A DNA stretch of 64,000 nt from Planomicrobium sp. Y74 (lineage in GTDB: Bacteria > Bacillota > Bacilli > Bacillales_A > Planococcaceae): positions 124,001 to 188,000 of the forward strand of contig NZ_RCWH01000001.1 of NCBI RefSeq assembly GCF_003668635.1. The letters run 5' to 3'. The position numbers and the translations under genes are program-made. Below are positions 18,827 through 28,281 of the stretch, piece by piece. Under the pieces are notes generated by a model, which was not told where the DNA came from, did no database searches, and worked only from the letters and a program-made list of their open reading frames with translations. The stretch's first letter is position 1; every line of letters begins with the position of its first letter.

Positions 18827-19795
18827 TTAAATCGCAAATGTCTGTTTGTCGATGTTTCCTGCAGAAGATAAAACCACTGCAAGTTTGATCCGCGCTTTTT
18901 TACTGTCATAATCACTGCCCAGAAACACACCTTTTGCAAGCAGATCATGTGCACTCCCCGGGTAACCGTAGGAAGGATAAACATTGCCCTCTTCAGCGCT
19001 TGTAGTAAGCACTATATAAACCCCCTGCTCTACCGCTTTTCCAATGGAATCAACCATATAAGGAGAAACTTGCCCGCGTCCAGCCGCTTCGAGGACAATT
19101 CCTTTTGATCCCCCTTTAACCAGCATGTCTATTATGTAACCATCTTGCCCCGAATGGCATTTTACGATATCCACTCTTGGTATACTGTCGATTACATTAT
19201 GTACCTCACGATAAATCGGCTTCTGATATACCCGTACTTTGTCGTTGTCGATAATGCCCAAATAACCATGTCCAAAAGAATCAAATCCCTGCAGATTGCT
19301 CGAATGCACTTTTTTCACATATTTAGCTGAATAGATCCGTTCGTTGAAAACAACCACAGCGCCCACATCATGCAAAGTTTTATCCACGGCAGCATTTATT
19401 GAATTGCGCAGATTTGAATAAACATCCGTGCCGACTTCTTCCGGAGCACGCTGAGAACCAGTAATCACCACTGGGCGGCTGTCGTTAATCGTCAAATCAA
19501 GGAAAAAAGCGGTCTCTTCCAGTGTATCCGTCCCGTGAGTTATTACAACGCCATTAACTGATTCATCCAGAAATTCTTTTTCTACAGCCTTTTGGATTTC
19601 AAGCATTTGTTCAAAGCCGATGTGCATGCTCGGCAACTGGAATATATCAATTACTTTAACTTCAATATCGATCGGAAGCTGGCATAATTCTGCCAGTTCC
19701 TGTCCCGAAATTGCCCCTGACTTCAATAACCCTTTTGATATTTCACGTGAGGCTATCGTTCCTCCTGTAGTGATCAAAGATATTTTCTTTTTCAT
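18827..19795 (-). CDS. ansA: L-asparaginase, type I-like
   Basis: Hydrolyses asparagine to aspartate and ammonia. The catalytic threonine motifs are TTGGTIAS at 9-16 and THGTDTLEET near 86-95. There is no signal peptide, so it is probably cytoplasmic. Length 322 is normal. It sits between prsW and ypdA, each separated by short gaps; whether it is in one transcript with either is unclear. Confidence 0.93.
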   Translation of the reverse strand: MKKKISLITTGGTIASREISKGLLKSGAISGQELAELCQLPIDIEVKVIDIFQLPSMHIGFEQMLEIQKAVEKEFLDESVNGVVITHGTDTLEETAFFLDLTINDSRPVVITGSQRAPEEVGTDVYSNLRNSINAAVDKTLHDVGAVVVFNERIYSAKYVKKVHSSNLQGFDSFGHGYLGIIDNDKVRVYQKPIYREVHNVIDSIPRVDIVKCHSGQDGYIIDMLVKGGSKGIVLEAAGRGQVSPYMVDSIGKAVEQGVYIVLTTSAEEGNVYPSYGYPGSAHDLLAKGVFLGSDYDSKKARIKLAVVLSSAGNIDKQTFAI

Positions 19796-19862
19796 AATCT
19801 GAAACCCCTTCCAATGCTTTTGTTGCGTTCATCTATATAATTCTCATAAATGAATTTCGTTA

Positions 19863-20831
19863 TTATTTTTTAGCTCCCCGCGCTTGAATTGCTGCTGCAA
19901 TCTGCTCACCATGGAAACGGCCATTTTCAATGAATATTTCATTGGCATTGTTGCCGGCAGCTATGACACCTGCTATGAACAGTCCGTCCACTCCGGTTTC
20001 CATTGTGATTTCATCAAATTCCGGTCTGCCGGTTGCAGGGTCTATTACAATTCCCATCCCTTCCAGAAATTCATGGTTCGGATGATAGCCGATCATAGCA
20101 AACACAAAATCATTTTCTATAAATTCTTTTCTGTCGTCCACTGTAAGTTCAACTGCATTTTCTGTAATCCGGTCAACCATGGAGTCAAACAGCATGCGGA
20201 TTTCACCTTTTCGGACCAAGCCGTCAAATTCCGGCAGTATCCATGGTTTAATGCTTTTTGAATAACTGGTCCCGTGATAGGAGACCGTGACCCTGCTGCC
20301 AGCTTTATGCAACTCCAAAGCAGCATCGACCGCAGAATTTTTGCCGCCGATCACCAGCACATCCTGATTGAAATAAGGATGCCCTTCTTTAAAATAATGT
20401 TTAACTTTCGGGAGACCCGCTCCTTCGACATCCAGCACATTTGGTTGGTCGTAATAGCCTGTTGCAGCCACCAGGTATTTAGAGCGGTAAACACCTTTTG
20501 TGGTTTGGACAATAAATTCTTCATCTTTTTCAACAGATAAAGCCGTTTCATAAGGTCTTACGTCCAATCCTGTCATAGTCACCACATTTCGGTAATAAAC
20601 AAGTGCCTGATTTCTTTTCGGCTTTCTTTCTTCTGTTATAAACGGGATGCCGCCAATCGATAAACGTTCGCTCGAGCTGAAAAAAGTTTGATGTGTCGGA
20701 TACTTATAGATGGCATTGACGACGTTCCCTTTTTCAATGACGATCACCTTCAACCCTGCATTTTGTATTTCAATAGCGGCAGATAAGCCACAAGGACCGC
20801 CGCCTATAATTATTACATCTGTTTGTTCCAT
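19863..20831 (-). CDS. ypdA: Bacillithiol disulfide reductase (YpdA family)
   Basis: FAD/NAD(P)H-dependent enzyme that recycles bacillithiol disulfide in Firmicutes. The FAD motif GGGPCG is at 10-15, a second Rossmann motif (VIGGKNSAVDAALEL) near 155, and ATGYYDQPN in between. There is no CXXC redox pair of the thioredoxin reductase type, which fits YpdA. The ATG at 20831 is chosen because CAGGAG lies upstream and it abuts the FAD motif; 322 residues. Confidence 0.93.
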   Translation of the reverse strand: MEQTDVIIIGGGPCGLSAAIEIQNAGLKVIVIEKGNVVNAIYKYPTHQTFFSSSERLSIGGIPFITEERKPKRNQALVYYRNVVTMTGLDVRPYETALSVEKDEEFIVQTTKGVYRSKYLVAATGYYDQPNVLDVEGAGLPKVKHYFKEGHPYFNQDVLVIGGKNSAVDAALELHKAGSRVTVSYHGTSYSKSIKPWILPEFDGLVRKGEIRMLFDSMVDRITENAVELTVDDRKEFIENDFVFAMIGYHPNHEFLEGMGIVIDPATGRPEFDEITMETGVDGLFIAGVIAAGNNANEIFIENGRFHGEQIAAAIQARGAKK

Positions 20832-20900
20832 AAAAGCCAACTCCTGCCTGTTGCATTTCTCTTCCATTTAAGCATAGAAGATTTTGTTTTACATTGCCAC

Positions 20901-21665
20901 TTACTGCCGATTCCGCCTTTCAGCGGGTACTATTTCTAAAATGTGGTATTGGGCTTCAGCGCCCAGCCGCAGCGGCAAAGAAGTGGTGCCGTAACCGTTG
21001 GTGACAAGTTCATATCCGGAAGCGTTTTTTTTCAGCGCCCCTTTTTTATAAAGGCCGATTCGGCCAAATCTGATTTGTCCGCCATGGGTATGTCCTGCCA
21101 TCATAATGCCTGGCCCTTTTGCAGCTCTCAAATATTTGAATACAGCTGGTGTATGCGACACAAAGAGAACCGTATCATCCTCTTCCACTTTTGAAAAAGC
21201 TTTTTCCAGCTTTTCCTCCCTGTTATTGAAGAAATCAACACCAACCAATTTAAGATGGGGATTTCCGAATAGCTCCACAGACACATTATCCAATATTTTC
21301 ACTTGAAAATGATTCAGCAATTTACGGAGATTCCGTTCCCCGACTTCTTCGTCATTATTCCCCCAAATGAAATAGACAGGTGCCGCTTCAGTCAGAATAC
21401 GCAAATTATCTGCCGTTCTTTTCATCGGCACGCCACGTTCAGTGAGATCCCCTCCAATAATTATCAAGTCCACCGGTAAAGTAATGAAATCTTCCGGCAG
21501 TTTTTTCCGATGTATATCAGCTATAAAAATCATACGAAAAGGCCTAAATCCCTTTCCAGTTTCCAAAGGGATGACCTGTCTTTTTTCCTTCGCGCTATTT
21601 GCATTCCTGAACATAAACAAGAGCAGCGCTGCTGCTGCAAGCCCTGTGTTATAGAAAAATTTCAT
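20901..21665 (-). CDS. Metallophosphoesterase
   Basis: Calcineurin-like phosphoesterase of 254 residues with an N-terminal membrane anchor or signal (about 5-18). Metal-binding motifs appear in order: IADIH, GGDLTERG, GNNDEE, VSHTP, GHTHGGQ. The ATG at 21665 follows GGAGGAG. By position it may correspond to B. subtilis ypbG, but its substrate is unknown. Confidence 0.88.
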   Translation of the reverse strand: MKFFYNTGLAAAALLLFMFRNANSAKEKRQVIPLETGKGFRPFRMIFIADIHRKKLPEDFITLPVDLIIIGGDLTERGVPMKRTADNLRILTEAAPVYFIWGNNDEEVGERNLRKLLNHFQVKILDNVSVELFGNPHLKLVGVDFFNNREEKLEKAFSKVEEDDTVLFVSHTPAVFKYLRAAKGPGIMMAGHTHGGQIRFGRIGLYKKGALKKNASGYELVTNGYGTTSLPLRLGAEAQYHILEIVPAERRNRQ

Positions 21666-21684
21666 ATGCACCGCTCCTCCAATC

Positions 21685-21725
21685 AATAAAGAGGCATAAG
21701 CAAATTCTGCTTATGCCTCTTTATT
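21685..21725 (-). terminator. Terminator after the CBS-ACT gene
   Basis: An 18-base perfect inverted repeat (arms 21685-21702 and 21708-21725) with a five-base loop directly follows the CBS gene and ends only 20 bases before the phosphoesterase start. The T tract is weak (TTTATT on both strands), so it may also affect the downstream leader. Confidence 0.75.
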
Positions 21726-21731
21726 TTCCTA

Positions 21732-22361
21732 TTAATCTTCTGAAATATCCAGTACGCGGAATCCGGATTTTTCAAGTTCTTTGACAAATTTATTCACATT
21801 GTCTTTTTTACGGATTTTTAAGACGATTCTTCGAACGACTTTATCGGTTTCATCAAAAGTCACAAGGGAAATGACCGATTCCTTGTATTTCTCGATCAGT
21901 TCACCAAGCCGGCCAATCCGGCCTTCCGATTCAACAGATGTAAAGGTGATCCGGTAACCGGATTTCTTCATCCCAAAAGCACTTTGAAGCTGATTCACCA
22001 AGTCAAAACGAGTAACTATGCCAAGGAATTCCCCATCTTCCACAACAGCGATAATCGGAAAATCGCTTAATTCCACCAATGCTTTTTCATATACATCATC
22101 AAGGCTAAGGAAAACATCTTCATTCACCAAAACATCTTTTATTTTAGTTGAACCTATGTATTCTTCCTTGCTTTGTCCAGCGTTAAAAAATGCTTTATAT
22201 GCATGGTACCAAGTGAAAATCCCCTTGAAAGCAGTGCCTTCCACTACCGGCAGGGCATCCACTGAATGTTTTTCCAATAAATCCAGTCCTACTTGAACTG
22301 AATCCCCCGGTTTTACTGTGTAGCATTTTTCTTTTTTGATCATCGCGCTTTTTACGAACAT
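21732..22361 (-). CDS. CBS-pair protein with C-terminal ACT-like domain
   Basis: 209 residues. Two CBS repeats (about 5-60 and 75-130; seen as HSVDALPVVEGTAFKGIF and DFPIIAVVEDGEFLGIVTRFDL) are followed by an ACT-like region (about 135-205). This layout is that of AcuB-type proteins, which usually bind adenine nucleotides. It is not next to acuA or acuC here, so its role is unknown. An AGGAGT ribosome site precedes the ATG. Confidence 0.85.
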   Translation of the reverse strand: MFVKSAMIKKEKCYTVKPGDSVQVGLDLLEKHSVDALPVVEGTAFKGIFTWYHAYKAFFNAGQSKEEYIGSTKIKDVLVNEDVFLSLDDVYEKALVELSDFPIIAVVEDGEFLGIVTRFDLVNQLQSAFGMKKSGYRITFTSVESEGRIGRLGELIEKYKESVISLVTFDETDKVVRRIVLKIRKKDNVNKFVKELEKSGFRVLDISED

Positions 22362-22421
22362 TTGCCCACTCCTGTCTTTGATGGTATTAAAATATCTTGC
22401 TCATTATAAAAGTACCCTCTT

Positions 22422-23108
22422 TTAAGGAAGGATTAACTTTTGTCCGACATAAATTTCATTGGAACTTAAACCATTTGCCTGTTTTATCTTTTCAACAGCT
22501 GCTCCAGCTCCAGAAGCTCCGTAATTATTGACGGCAATTCTGTATAATGTCTCGTTTTCTTTGACAACTACCGTTTTTTCACCGCCAGTTTCACCGGCTG
22601 CAGGCTCTTCCGGCTCAGGAGTGCTTGGTGTTTCTTGGGCTGGCGCATCCTGTTCAGCAGGTTTTTCACTTTGTCCCTGCTTTTCTTCCTCTTCAGGTGT
22701 TTCATCTTTTACAGTCTCTTCAGCTTTTTCTTCCTCTTTCGCAACTGTCTCTTTTGCCTTATCATCATCAGCTTCTGTTGTTTCATCAGCTACGTCCTCT
22801 TCTGTTTCTTCAGGGACTATAACCGAACCTTCATTGGCCGGCGAAACATTTTCAAAGCTCACTTCATTTTCATTTTCAGCCCCGATCAGCGTATCATTCG
22901 GCTCATAAATAAAAGCCACATAAATTAATATCGTTACCGGAATAAGGATGAAAATAAAGAATAACGAGGGCAGTAAAAGGTTTTTTCGTTTTTTATGCGA
23001 CTGATTGCCCGACTGGCGATGCTCTCTCCGTGACAGGGTTGAATTACTATCCGCAGTGATTTCCTGGCGATCTTTTTCTAGGGATTCCCGATAATTTTTT
23101 TTATCCAT
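22422..23108 (-). CDS. ypbE: LysM-domain membrane protein (YpbE-like)
   Basis: 228 residues: a basic cytoplasmic N-terminus with RRE/KKRK, one membrane segment (about 45-67), a long acidic low-complexity linker rich in E, A and T (about 80-175), and a C-terminal LysM domain (ENETLYRIAVNNYG to VGQKLILP). It probably binds peptidoglycan from the membrane. It keeps the position of ypbE near recQ in B. subtilis. Precise function unknown. Confidence 0.85.
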   Translation of the reverse strand: MDKKNYRESLEKDRQEITADSNSTLSRREHRQSGNQSHKKRKNLLLPSLFFIFILIPVTILIYVAFIYEPNDTLIGAENENEVSFENVSPANEGSVIVPEETEEDVADETTEADDDKAKETVAKEEEKAEETVKDETPEEEEKQGQSEKPAEQDAPAQETPSTPEPEEPAAGETGGEKTVVVKENETLYRIAVNNYGASGAGAAVEKIKQANGLSSNEIYVGQKLILP

Positions 23109-23188
23109 TTAATAATTACCCCATTCTTATCTGATGACTTTATTATGACGAAAAAAGTCCCATTTGTAAATGCCATAATAATACATAT

Positions 23189-24616
23189 TTAACATGGTAA
23201 AATCGCATTTAACCGGTTTTCCCATGTATCTGATAAAGCAACAGCCCTGCTTTCCCGTCGCTTCAAAAATTTATTGTAGTTAAGTCCATCTTTGACACAG
23301 CAGTTCGCCGGCTTATTTTGAAGTTGCTGATCAAAACATTCCATAAGATATTCCCTGATACAGCTTTCCAAAAAAATTAATTTCCTTATTTTAGCAGACT
23401 GTTTCATTTTTTCAATTTTTTGTTGTTCTATCTGGTAAATCGTCTCTTGTTCAGTCAAGTGATTCTTCCAATAGGTAATCACCCTCATCGATGTTTCCCT
23501 GACAATACCCTGTTCGACCAATTGAGGCCCCTCATCAGCATTTCGATAAATTTCACGGATTTCATTTTCAGTCGGTAAATCGTCAAGTACCAGGCTGTCA
23601 AGGAGTTCTTCGTCACCGGCTGCGTATAATAAGGTTGCGAGGGCCGGACTGCCGTCTCTTCCCGCTCTTCCAACTTCCTGCACATACCCTTCTATGGAAG
23701 TAGGAACTTGATAATGGATTACGTGGCTGATGTCAGGAATGTGGACACCCATACCGAATGCGTTTGTTGAACATACCCATTCCAGTTCGCCGTTCTGAAA
23801 CTGCTGCTGCACAAAAATCCGGTCCTGATGCTCCATTCCCCCATGATAGAAAGCGGTGCGGATTCCGGCAAGATTCAATAACCCCGACAATTCCTGTGAT
23901 TTTTTTCTGGTGCCGGCATAAATGATCCCCGGTCCCCTATTCGCTGAAACAAATGATTTCAGCCATTCCAGTTTTTCATTTCCGTTAGTGAACTTCCTGA
24001 TGTCGTATGCAATATTTTTGCGATCCATTGGATGAGTATAGACATATGGATCAGAAAGGTCCAAATACTTTTTGATCTCCTCTGTCACCTTTGCCGTGGC
24101 GGTGGCAGTAAGCGCCAAAACTTTGGGATGGCCCAGTACCGGCAAAATTTCAGCAATCCGCAGGTAATCCGGCCGAAAATCAAAGCCCCATTGTGATATA
24201 CAATGGGCTTCATCCGCTACCAGCAACGAGATGCGGATATCACGCAATCTGCTTTTGATATAAGGTTGTACCAGCATTTCAGGAGAAATAAAAATAAAAC
24301 GGTAATTGTTCAAGTTGTTCAAAACGTTTGACCGCTCAGCAGGGTCAAGAAAGGAATTGAGGGCTGTCACTGACTTTTCCCCCATTTTCTTAAGTTGAGC
24401 TACCTGGTCCTGCATCAATGACAGTAAGGGAGATACAATCAGAACGCTTCCTTCCAGCAAGTGAGCGGGAAGTTGATAACACATCGATTTCCCCATCCCT
24501 GTCGGCAATAAGGCTATGACGTCCTGGCCTACCAGGATTTTTTCGATTACCTCTTTTTGGCCGGGACGAAATGAAGTAAAGCCATAGGCATCGAATAATG
24601 TCTTCTCCAGATTCAC
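23189..24616 (-). CDS. recQ: ATP-dependent DNA helicase, short RecQ (RecS) type
   Basis: Superfamily 2 helicase with 3'-5' polarity expected. Walker A GMGKS is at 40-44, DEAH at 135-138, then LALTATAT and the motif VI region QEVGRAGRDG. The C-terminus has four cysteines (SC..EC..NCC) fitting a RecQ zinc site, and no HRDC domain, so at 475 residues it is the short RecS-like form. It overlaps ypbB by four bases. Confidence 0.94.
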   Translation of the reverse strand: MNLEKTLFDAYGFTSFRPGQKEVIEKILVGQDVIALLPTGMGKSMCYQLPAHLLEGSVLIVSPLLSLMQDQVAQLKKMGEKSVTALNSFLDPAERSNVLNNLNNYRFIFISPEMLVQPYIKSRLRDIRISLLVADEAHCISQWGFDFRPDYLRIAEILPVLGHPKVLALTATATAKVTEEIKKYLDLSDPYVYTHPMDRKNIAYDIRKFTNGNEKLEWLKSFVSANRGPGIIYAGTRKKSQELSGLLNLAGIRTAFYHGGMEHQDRIFVQQQFQNGELEWVCSTNAFGMGVHIPDISHVIHYQVPTSIEGYVQEVGRAGRDGSPALATLLYAAGDEELLDSLVLDDLPTENEIREIYRNADEGPQLVEQGIVRETSMRVITYWKNHLTEQETIYQIEQQKIEKMKQSAKIRKLIFLESCIREYLMECFDQQLQNKPANCCVKDGLNYNKFLKRRESRAVALSDTWENRLNAILPC

Positions 24617-25638
24617 TTGATCTCCCCCTTTGTCGCCAGTGCCAGGCGAATTTGAAAATAACTGGCTTCAGGCACGATTTCTTTGATATCCCGAAGCCTC
24701 TTGGTATTTTGCGACCGGCTGGCTGCAATGATTTTGCTGTAGAGAGCCCCTCCCATAAAAGCAAGGATATCGAACCCCGGATCATTCATGGCTAATTCCA
24801 CAAAATGATCTTCAATTGTGCTGGTTTTCAAACCTCTTAATGCAGCAATCTCTTCAAGGCTTCGCCCATTCTTGAAATAGCTTTCGGTTCTTCGTGCAGT
24901 CTCGGTAAGCGAAGATTTTTGGATGAGACCGTCCAATAGGACTTTTAGCAGCGGATAATCCTCTGTTTCTATTATCCCCATCCAGGTATGCAGCGCTTCT
25001 ATTGCCTGCAAGCGAATATCGATGACTTCCTTGTTTTCAATTGCGGCGATTTGTTCCCATGTCAAGCCGCCGACTTTATAACCGGAAAGCCTTTGTAAGA
25101 CAATTTTTTTAGCCGAATCGTCTACCTCTGCCTTGGAAAGGCTGCCGGCAATTTCTGCTTTTAAATTTCTGCAGCTTTCCTCATTGCGATAATCCATCCT
25201 ATGTAAATATGACTTTACCCATTGCTGTACATCATCAGCGATGACCACCGGATCAAATACTCTATGATTTTGATGGATATGCGATAAGGTCTGGACAATC
25301 AGTGATAAACGGGCCATAAACACTTGTTCGTTCCCCCGGTATTTCCAGCCATTTACTGATGGCGCGGTCGGTTGATAAGCTAATGACTTTTCCGACATGC
25401 GGACAACTTGACCATCTGGTATAATAAAACCCTTATCAAAAAGCTTTTGTACAGCTTTATCGTATACCTTTTTTTCCAGTTTCGGCAGGATGCCGAAATA
25501 AGGATGGAGTTTATAGTAGCCGATATCCTGTATTGTCTGGCCGGACTTTTTGCCTTTCAACAGGTGATAGGGAGATGAAACAGTCCGCTCGCCATCCACT
25601 GCTTTTAAAATAATGATAAGAATATCTTCAAATAACAA
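24613..25638 (-). CDS. ypbB: YpbB-family protein, helicase partner
   Basis: 341 residues with a helix-turn-helix-like C-terminal region (LEEIAALRGLKTSTIEDHFVE, positions about 265-285), matching the HTH_40 type found in YpbB and in RecQ tails. The overlap with recQ suggests the two act together, as if a RecQ C-terminal domain were encoded separately. Divergent from fer. Function otherwise unproven. Confidence 0.88.
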   Translation of the reverse strand: MLFEDILIIILKAVDGERTVSSPYHLLKGKKSGQTIQDIGYYKLHPYFGILPKLEKKVYDKAVQKLFDKGFIIPDGQVVRMSEKSLAYQPTAPSVNGWKYRGNEQVFMARLSLIVQTLSHIHQNHRVFDPVVIADDVQQWVKSYLHRMDYRNEESCRNLKAEIAGSLSKAEVDDSAKKIVLQRLSGYKVGGLTWEQIAAIENKEVIDIRLQAIEALHTWMGIIETEDYPLLKVLLDGLIQKSSLTETARRTESYFKNGRSLEEIAALRGLKTSTIEDHFVELAMNDPGFDILAFMGGALYSKIIAASRSQNTKRLRDIKEIVPEASYFQIRLALATKGEIK

Positions 25639-25712
25639 GACTGCGCCCCCTAGCGGTTTTTGGTTGAAAAACTAAACAAACACCTTTAGAATGAAAACGA
25701 TAGTATAACTGA

Positions 25713-25997
<285 letters not shown>

Positions 25998-26011
25998 TAC
26001 TTGATGCAATA

Positions 26012-26043
26012 AAATCCCCCGAGAAAATTTTCTCGGGGGATTT
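26012..26043. terminator. Bidirectional terminator between fer and ribU
   Basis: A perfect palindrome centred on AAAATTTT with CCCCCGAG/CTCGGGGG arms and A/T tracts on both sides. It can serve fer on the plus strand and ribU on the minus strand. Confidence 0.9.
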
Positions 26044-26093
26044 CTTATTGTCCGCAATTTATTAGTTCTGTTTTAGAACGGCTATGATTTAAT

Positions 26094-26675
26094 TCAGGTT
26101 TGATAGAACAGACGCTGCTTTTCAATCCACCTGTGCATGCTGCTGAACATCAGCAGAACCACAAGCGTCAGCAACAGGCCTTTGATCAAGTTGAACGGCA
26201 ATATACCTAGTACAATTGTCCCGAAAAGCGCACTGCCTGTTTCAGCAGGCATATTCAGGAAGTATGTGTACATTGGCAAGAATACCAAATAATTGAGTAC
26301 GCTCATGCCGATTGCCATGGATAAAGTTCCCGCAGCCAGTCCGAAAACCATCCCTTTTTTGGTGGAAATTTTGTTGTAGATGTAGTAGACCGGCATGAAA
26401 AATAATATGCTTGTTACAAAGTTCGCCAAGTGGCCAACTGGCACTCCAGTAGGACTTCCCTGAAACATCCAATCAAGCACATTTTTGAAAAAAGCCACAA
26501 GGATTCCGGCCACTGGCCCCATCGTGATTGCCGCAATCAATGCTGGCACGTCACTGAAATCCACTTTCAAAAATGCCGGCAACGCTGGCAGTGGGAAGTT
26601 CAACAACATCAAAATAAATGAAATACTGCTCAGCATCCCGATTACAATCATCGACTGTAATTTTTTGTTCTTCAT
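26094..26675 (-). CDS. ribU: Riboflavin transporter, ECF substrate-binding component
   Basis: Integral membrane protein of 193 residues with about six hydrophobic segments, similar to B. subtilis YpaA/RibU. It captures riboflavin and works with the shared EcfAA'T module, which is not in the window. The FMN riboswitch and an attenuator lie upstream in its leader, which strongly supports riboflavin as the substrate. Confidence 0.93.
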   Translation of the reverse strand: MKNKKLQSMIVIGMLSSISFILMLLNFPLPALPAFLKVDFSDVPALIAAITMGPVAGILVAFFKNVLDWMFQGSPTGVPVGHLANFVTSILFFMPVYYIYNKISTKKGMVFGLAAGTLSMAIGMSVLNYLVFLPMYTYFLNMPAETGSALFGTIVLGILPFNLIKGLLLTLVVLLMFSSMHRWIEKQRLFYQT

Positions 26676-26739
26676 ATTCCTCTCTCCTTGTCGTGATTCA
26701 CCAGAAGAAAGGCTTGGATCGTGCTGTTACACAATAAAT

Positions 26740-26764
26740 CCCTTAAGCAAACAATGCTTAAGGG
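26740..26764 (-). terminator. Attenuator in the ribU leader
   Basis: CCCTTAAGCA and TGCTTAAGGG form a perfect ten-base stem with a five-base loop, followed on the minus strand by ATTTATT. It lies between the FMN aptamer and ribU and is the likely expression platform. Confidence 0.75.
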
Positions 26765-26820
26765 AGAAAAGGCACACTTAAAATAGCGTTCCGTTTACAG
26801 TAAACGACACACGTCCGCAC

Positions 26821-26950
26821 CTTCACCTTCTCCCATCCAGACTATACTGTCGGCTTTGGAATCTCACCAAATCCTGCGTTTTACGGCTCGCGGGCTTATG
26901 AACAATTGTTCAATTACCGCCGGTAGGGAATTGCACCCTGCCCCGAAGAT
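26821..26950 (-). ncRNA. FMN riboswitch (RFN element)
   Basis: The minus strand shows the RFN conserved blocks in order: ATCTTCGGGGCAGGGTG, ATTCCC-ACCGGCGGTAA, AGCCCGCGAGC, GGTGAGATTCC, GCCGACAGTATAGTC and GGATGGGAGAAG. FMN binding to this aptamer normally stops expression. It controls ribU downstream through the attenuator at 26740-26764. Confidence 0.97.
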
Positions 26951-26989
26951 GAATCGATATTTTATTGGATTACAGATTAATGATAATCG

Positions 26990-27025
26990 AAAAAAGACAC
27001 ATTGTAAATAGCTTTGCTTACAATG
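26990..27025 (-). terminator. rsiX terminator
   Basis: CATTGTAA and TTACAATG pair around a short loop; the minus strand continues TGTCTTTTTTC. The hairpin also separates the sigX-rsiX transcript from the ribU leader. Confidence 0.7.
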
Positions 27026-27036
27026 CGCCTCTCCTG

Positions 27037-28281
27037 TTAATTTCCATATTCTTTTATATTAATTCCTGCCGGGACTGGCAACGGAGCGGTAAAATCGAAG
27101 TTGCCCCAATTTTTGTCAGCCGTATTTTCAAGCACCAGCTCTTTGCCGAACGAATCAGCGGCAAGAACCATTCCTTCTATCAAATTAATGGCTTCCTGAT
27201 AACCATAGGAATCAAAATCGGCCGGCTCGTTAAACTCCACGGTAACCATTTGATCCGTTTCAGAAACGGAATATTCCAAACCGGATGGGATGACAGTAGA
27301 GTAAAGGTCGCTTGGCGTTGTTTTCATCGCCTCTAATGCCTCTGCAGCACTTTCATGCGGCATATTGTAACCCGGCACAAGATAGCTGGAGCCGTTTGCA
27401 TTGTCATAGGTATAATAAGCAAGATTCAGGTTGCCTGGGTCCAGTGGTTCTACTGGTCCCACTTGATCAAAGTCGGCAGCTTTCCCTACCCCATCGACAA
27501 TCGCAATTTCTTCCGCATCCTTGAACGAGGCTGCGAGTGAATTGAAATAGACCGTCATCGAAGCAGACGCCAGATCGTAATTGTGGTCTTCCGGCAATCT
27601 ATGCTCTAATCCTTCTGCTGTCTTTTCGATGGTACCTGCATAAGGATGGTATTCATCAAACCCTAATGCTTCCTCATCAATTTCAGGTGCATAGCGATTG
27701 TAGAGATCGACAGCATCCACTTCGAGGGTTCCAAAGTCTTCCAGCAGCCGGTCATGCCAAACAATGAAAGATACCGGGACTACAATCGCGTTCTCGGTAA
27801 GGCCGACTGTAAAAAGGGACATGCCATCAAGTTGATCTTCATATAATGAATACACGGCCATTTCAGTGTTATTTTCCATGGAATTGAAAGCATCTGAGCC
27901 TTCTCCAGCATCCGCGGCTTCAGATGTTTCCGTTGCTGCCGACTCGGATTGGGGTTCATCGCCCCCGTTATCTTCTACAGCAGCTGAACCCGCATCTCCG
28001 CTTTCTGCAGTGCTTTCTTCGGCGCCTTCGCCTTCTGATCCGCTCATATCAAAAGCACTCTCGTTGCTGTTTTGGCCGAGCATGGAAGCCAGCAGAACGC
28101 CGAATGTGATAAATGCCAAAGCCGCAACCAGATAAGGGATCCAATGTTTCGACTTCTTCTGCGGTTGTTGCGTTTTTTGCAGCCGTTTATATACTTCTTC
28201 TTTCGGTCGTTCATCTTTGATAGCGGGGAAATCCTTTAACAAACTTTCGATGTTTTCATCATTCCATTTGTTATTCGGCAT
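27037..28281 (-). CDS. rsiX: Anti-sigma factor RsiX
   Basis: 414-residue single-pass membrane protein: cytoplasmic N-terminus (1-45) expected to hold SigX, membrane segment at about 46-66, a low-complexity acidic linker rich in E, S, A and G (about 75-130), and an external domain. It overlaps sigX by 11 bases, the usual coupling of sigma and anti-sigma genes. The linker is longer than I recall for B. subtilis RsiX. PrsW-type proteolysis is possible but not shown. Confidence 0.87.
   Translation of the reverse strand: MPNNKWNDENIESLLKDFPAIKDERPKEEVYKRLQKTQQPQKKSKHWIPYLVAALAFITFGVLLASMLGQNSNESAFDMSGSEGEGAEESTAESGDAGSAAVEDNGGDEPQSESAATETSEAADAGEGSDAFNSMENNTEMAVYSLYEDQLDGMSLFTVGLTENAIVVPVSFIVWHDRLLEDFGTLEVDAVDLYNRYAPEIDEEALGFDEYHPYAGTIEKTAEGLEHRLPEDHNYDLASASMTVYFNSLAASFKDAEEIAIVDGVGKAADFDQVGPVEPLDPGNLNLAYYTYDNANGSSYLVPGYNMPHESAAEALEAMKTTPSDLYSTVIPSGLEYSVSETDQMVTVEFNEPADFDSYGYQEAINLIEGMVLAADSFGKELVLENTADKNWGNFDFTAPLPVPAGINIKEYGN

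Noticed and set aside
22422-23108. Frameshifted or foreign gene, suggested by the low-complexity stretch
   Set aside because: The E/A/T-rich linker between a membrane anchor and LysM domain is normal for this protein type, and the frame is intact.
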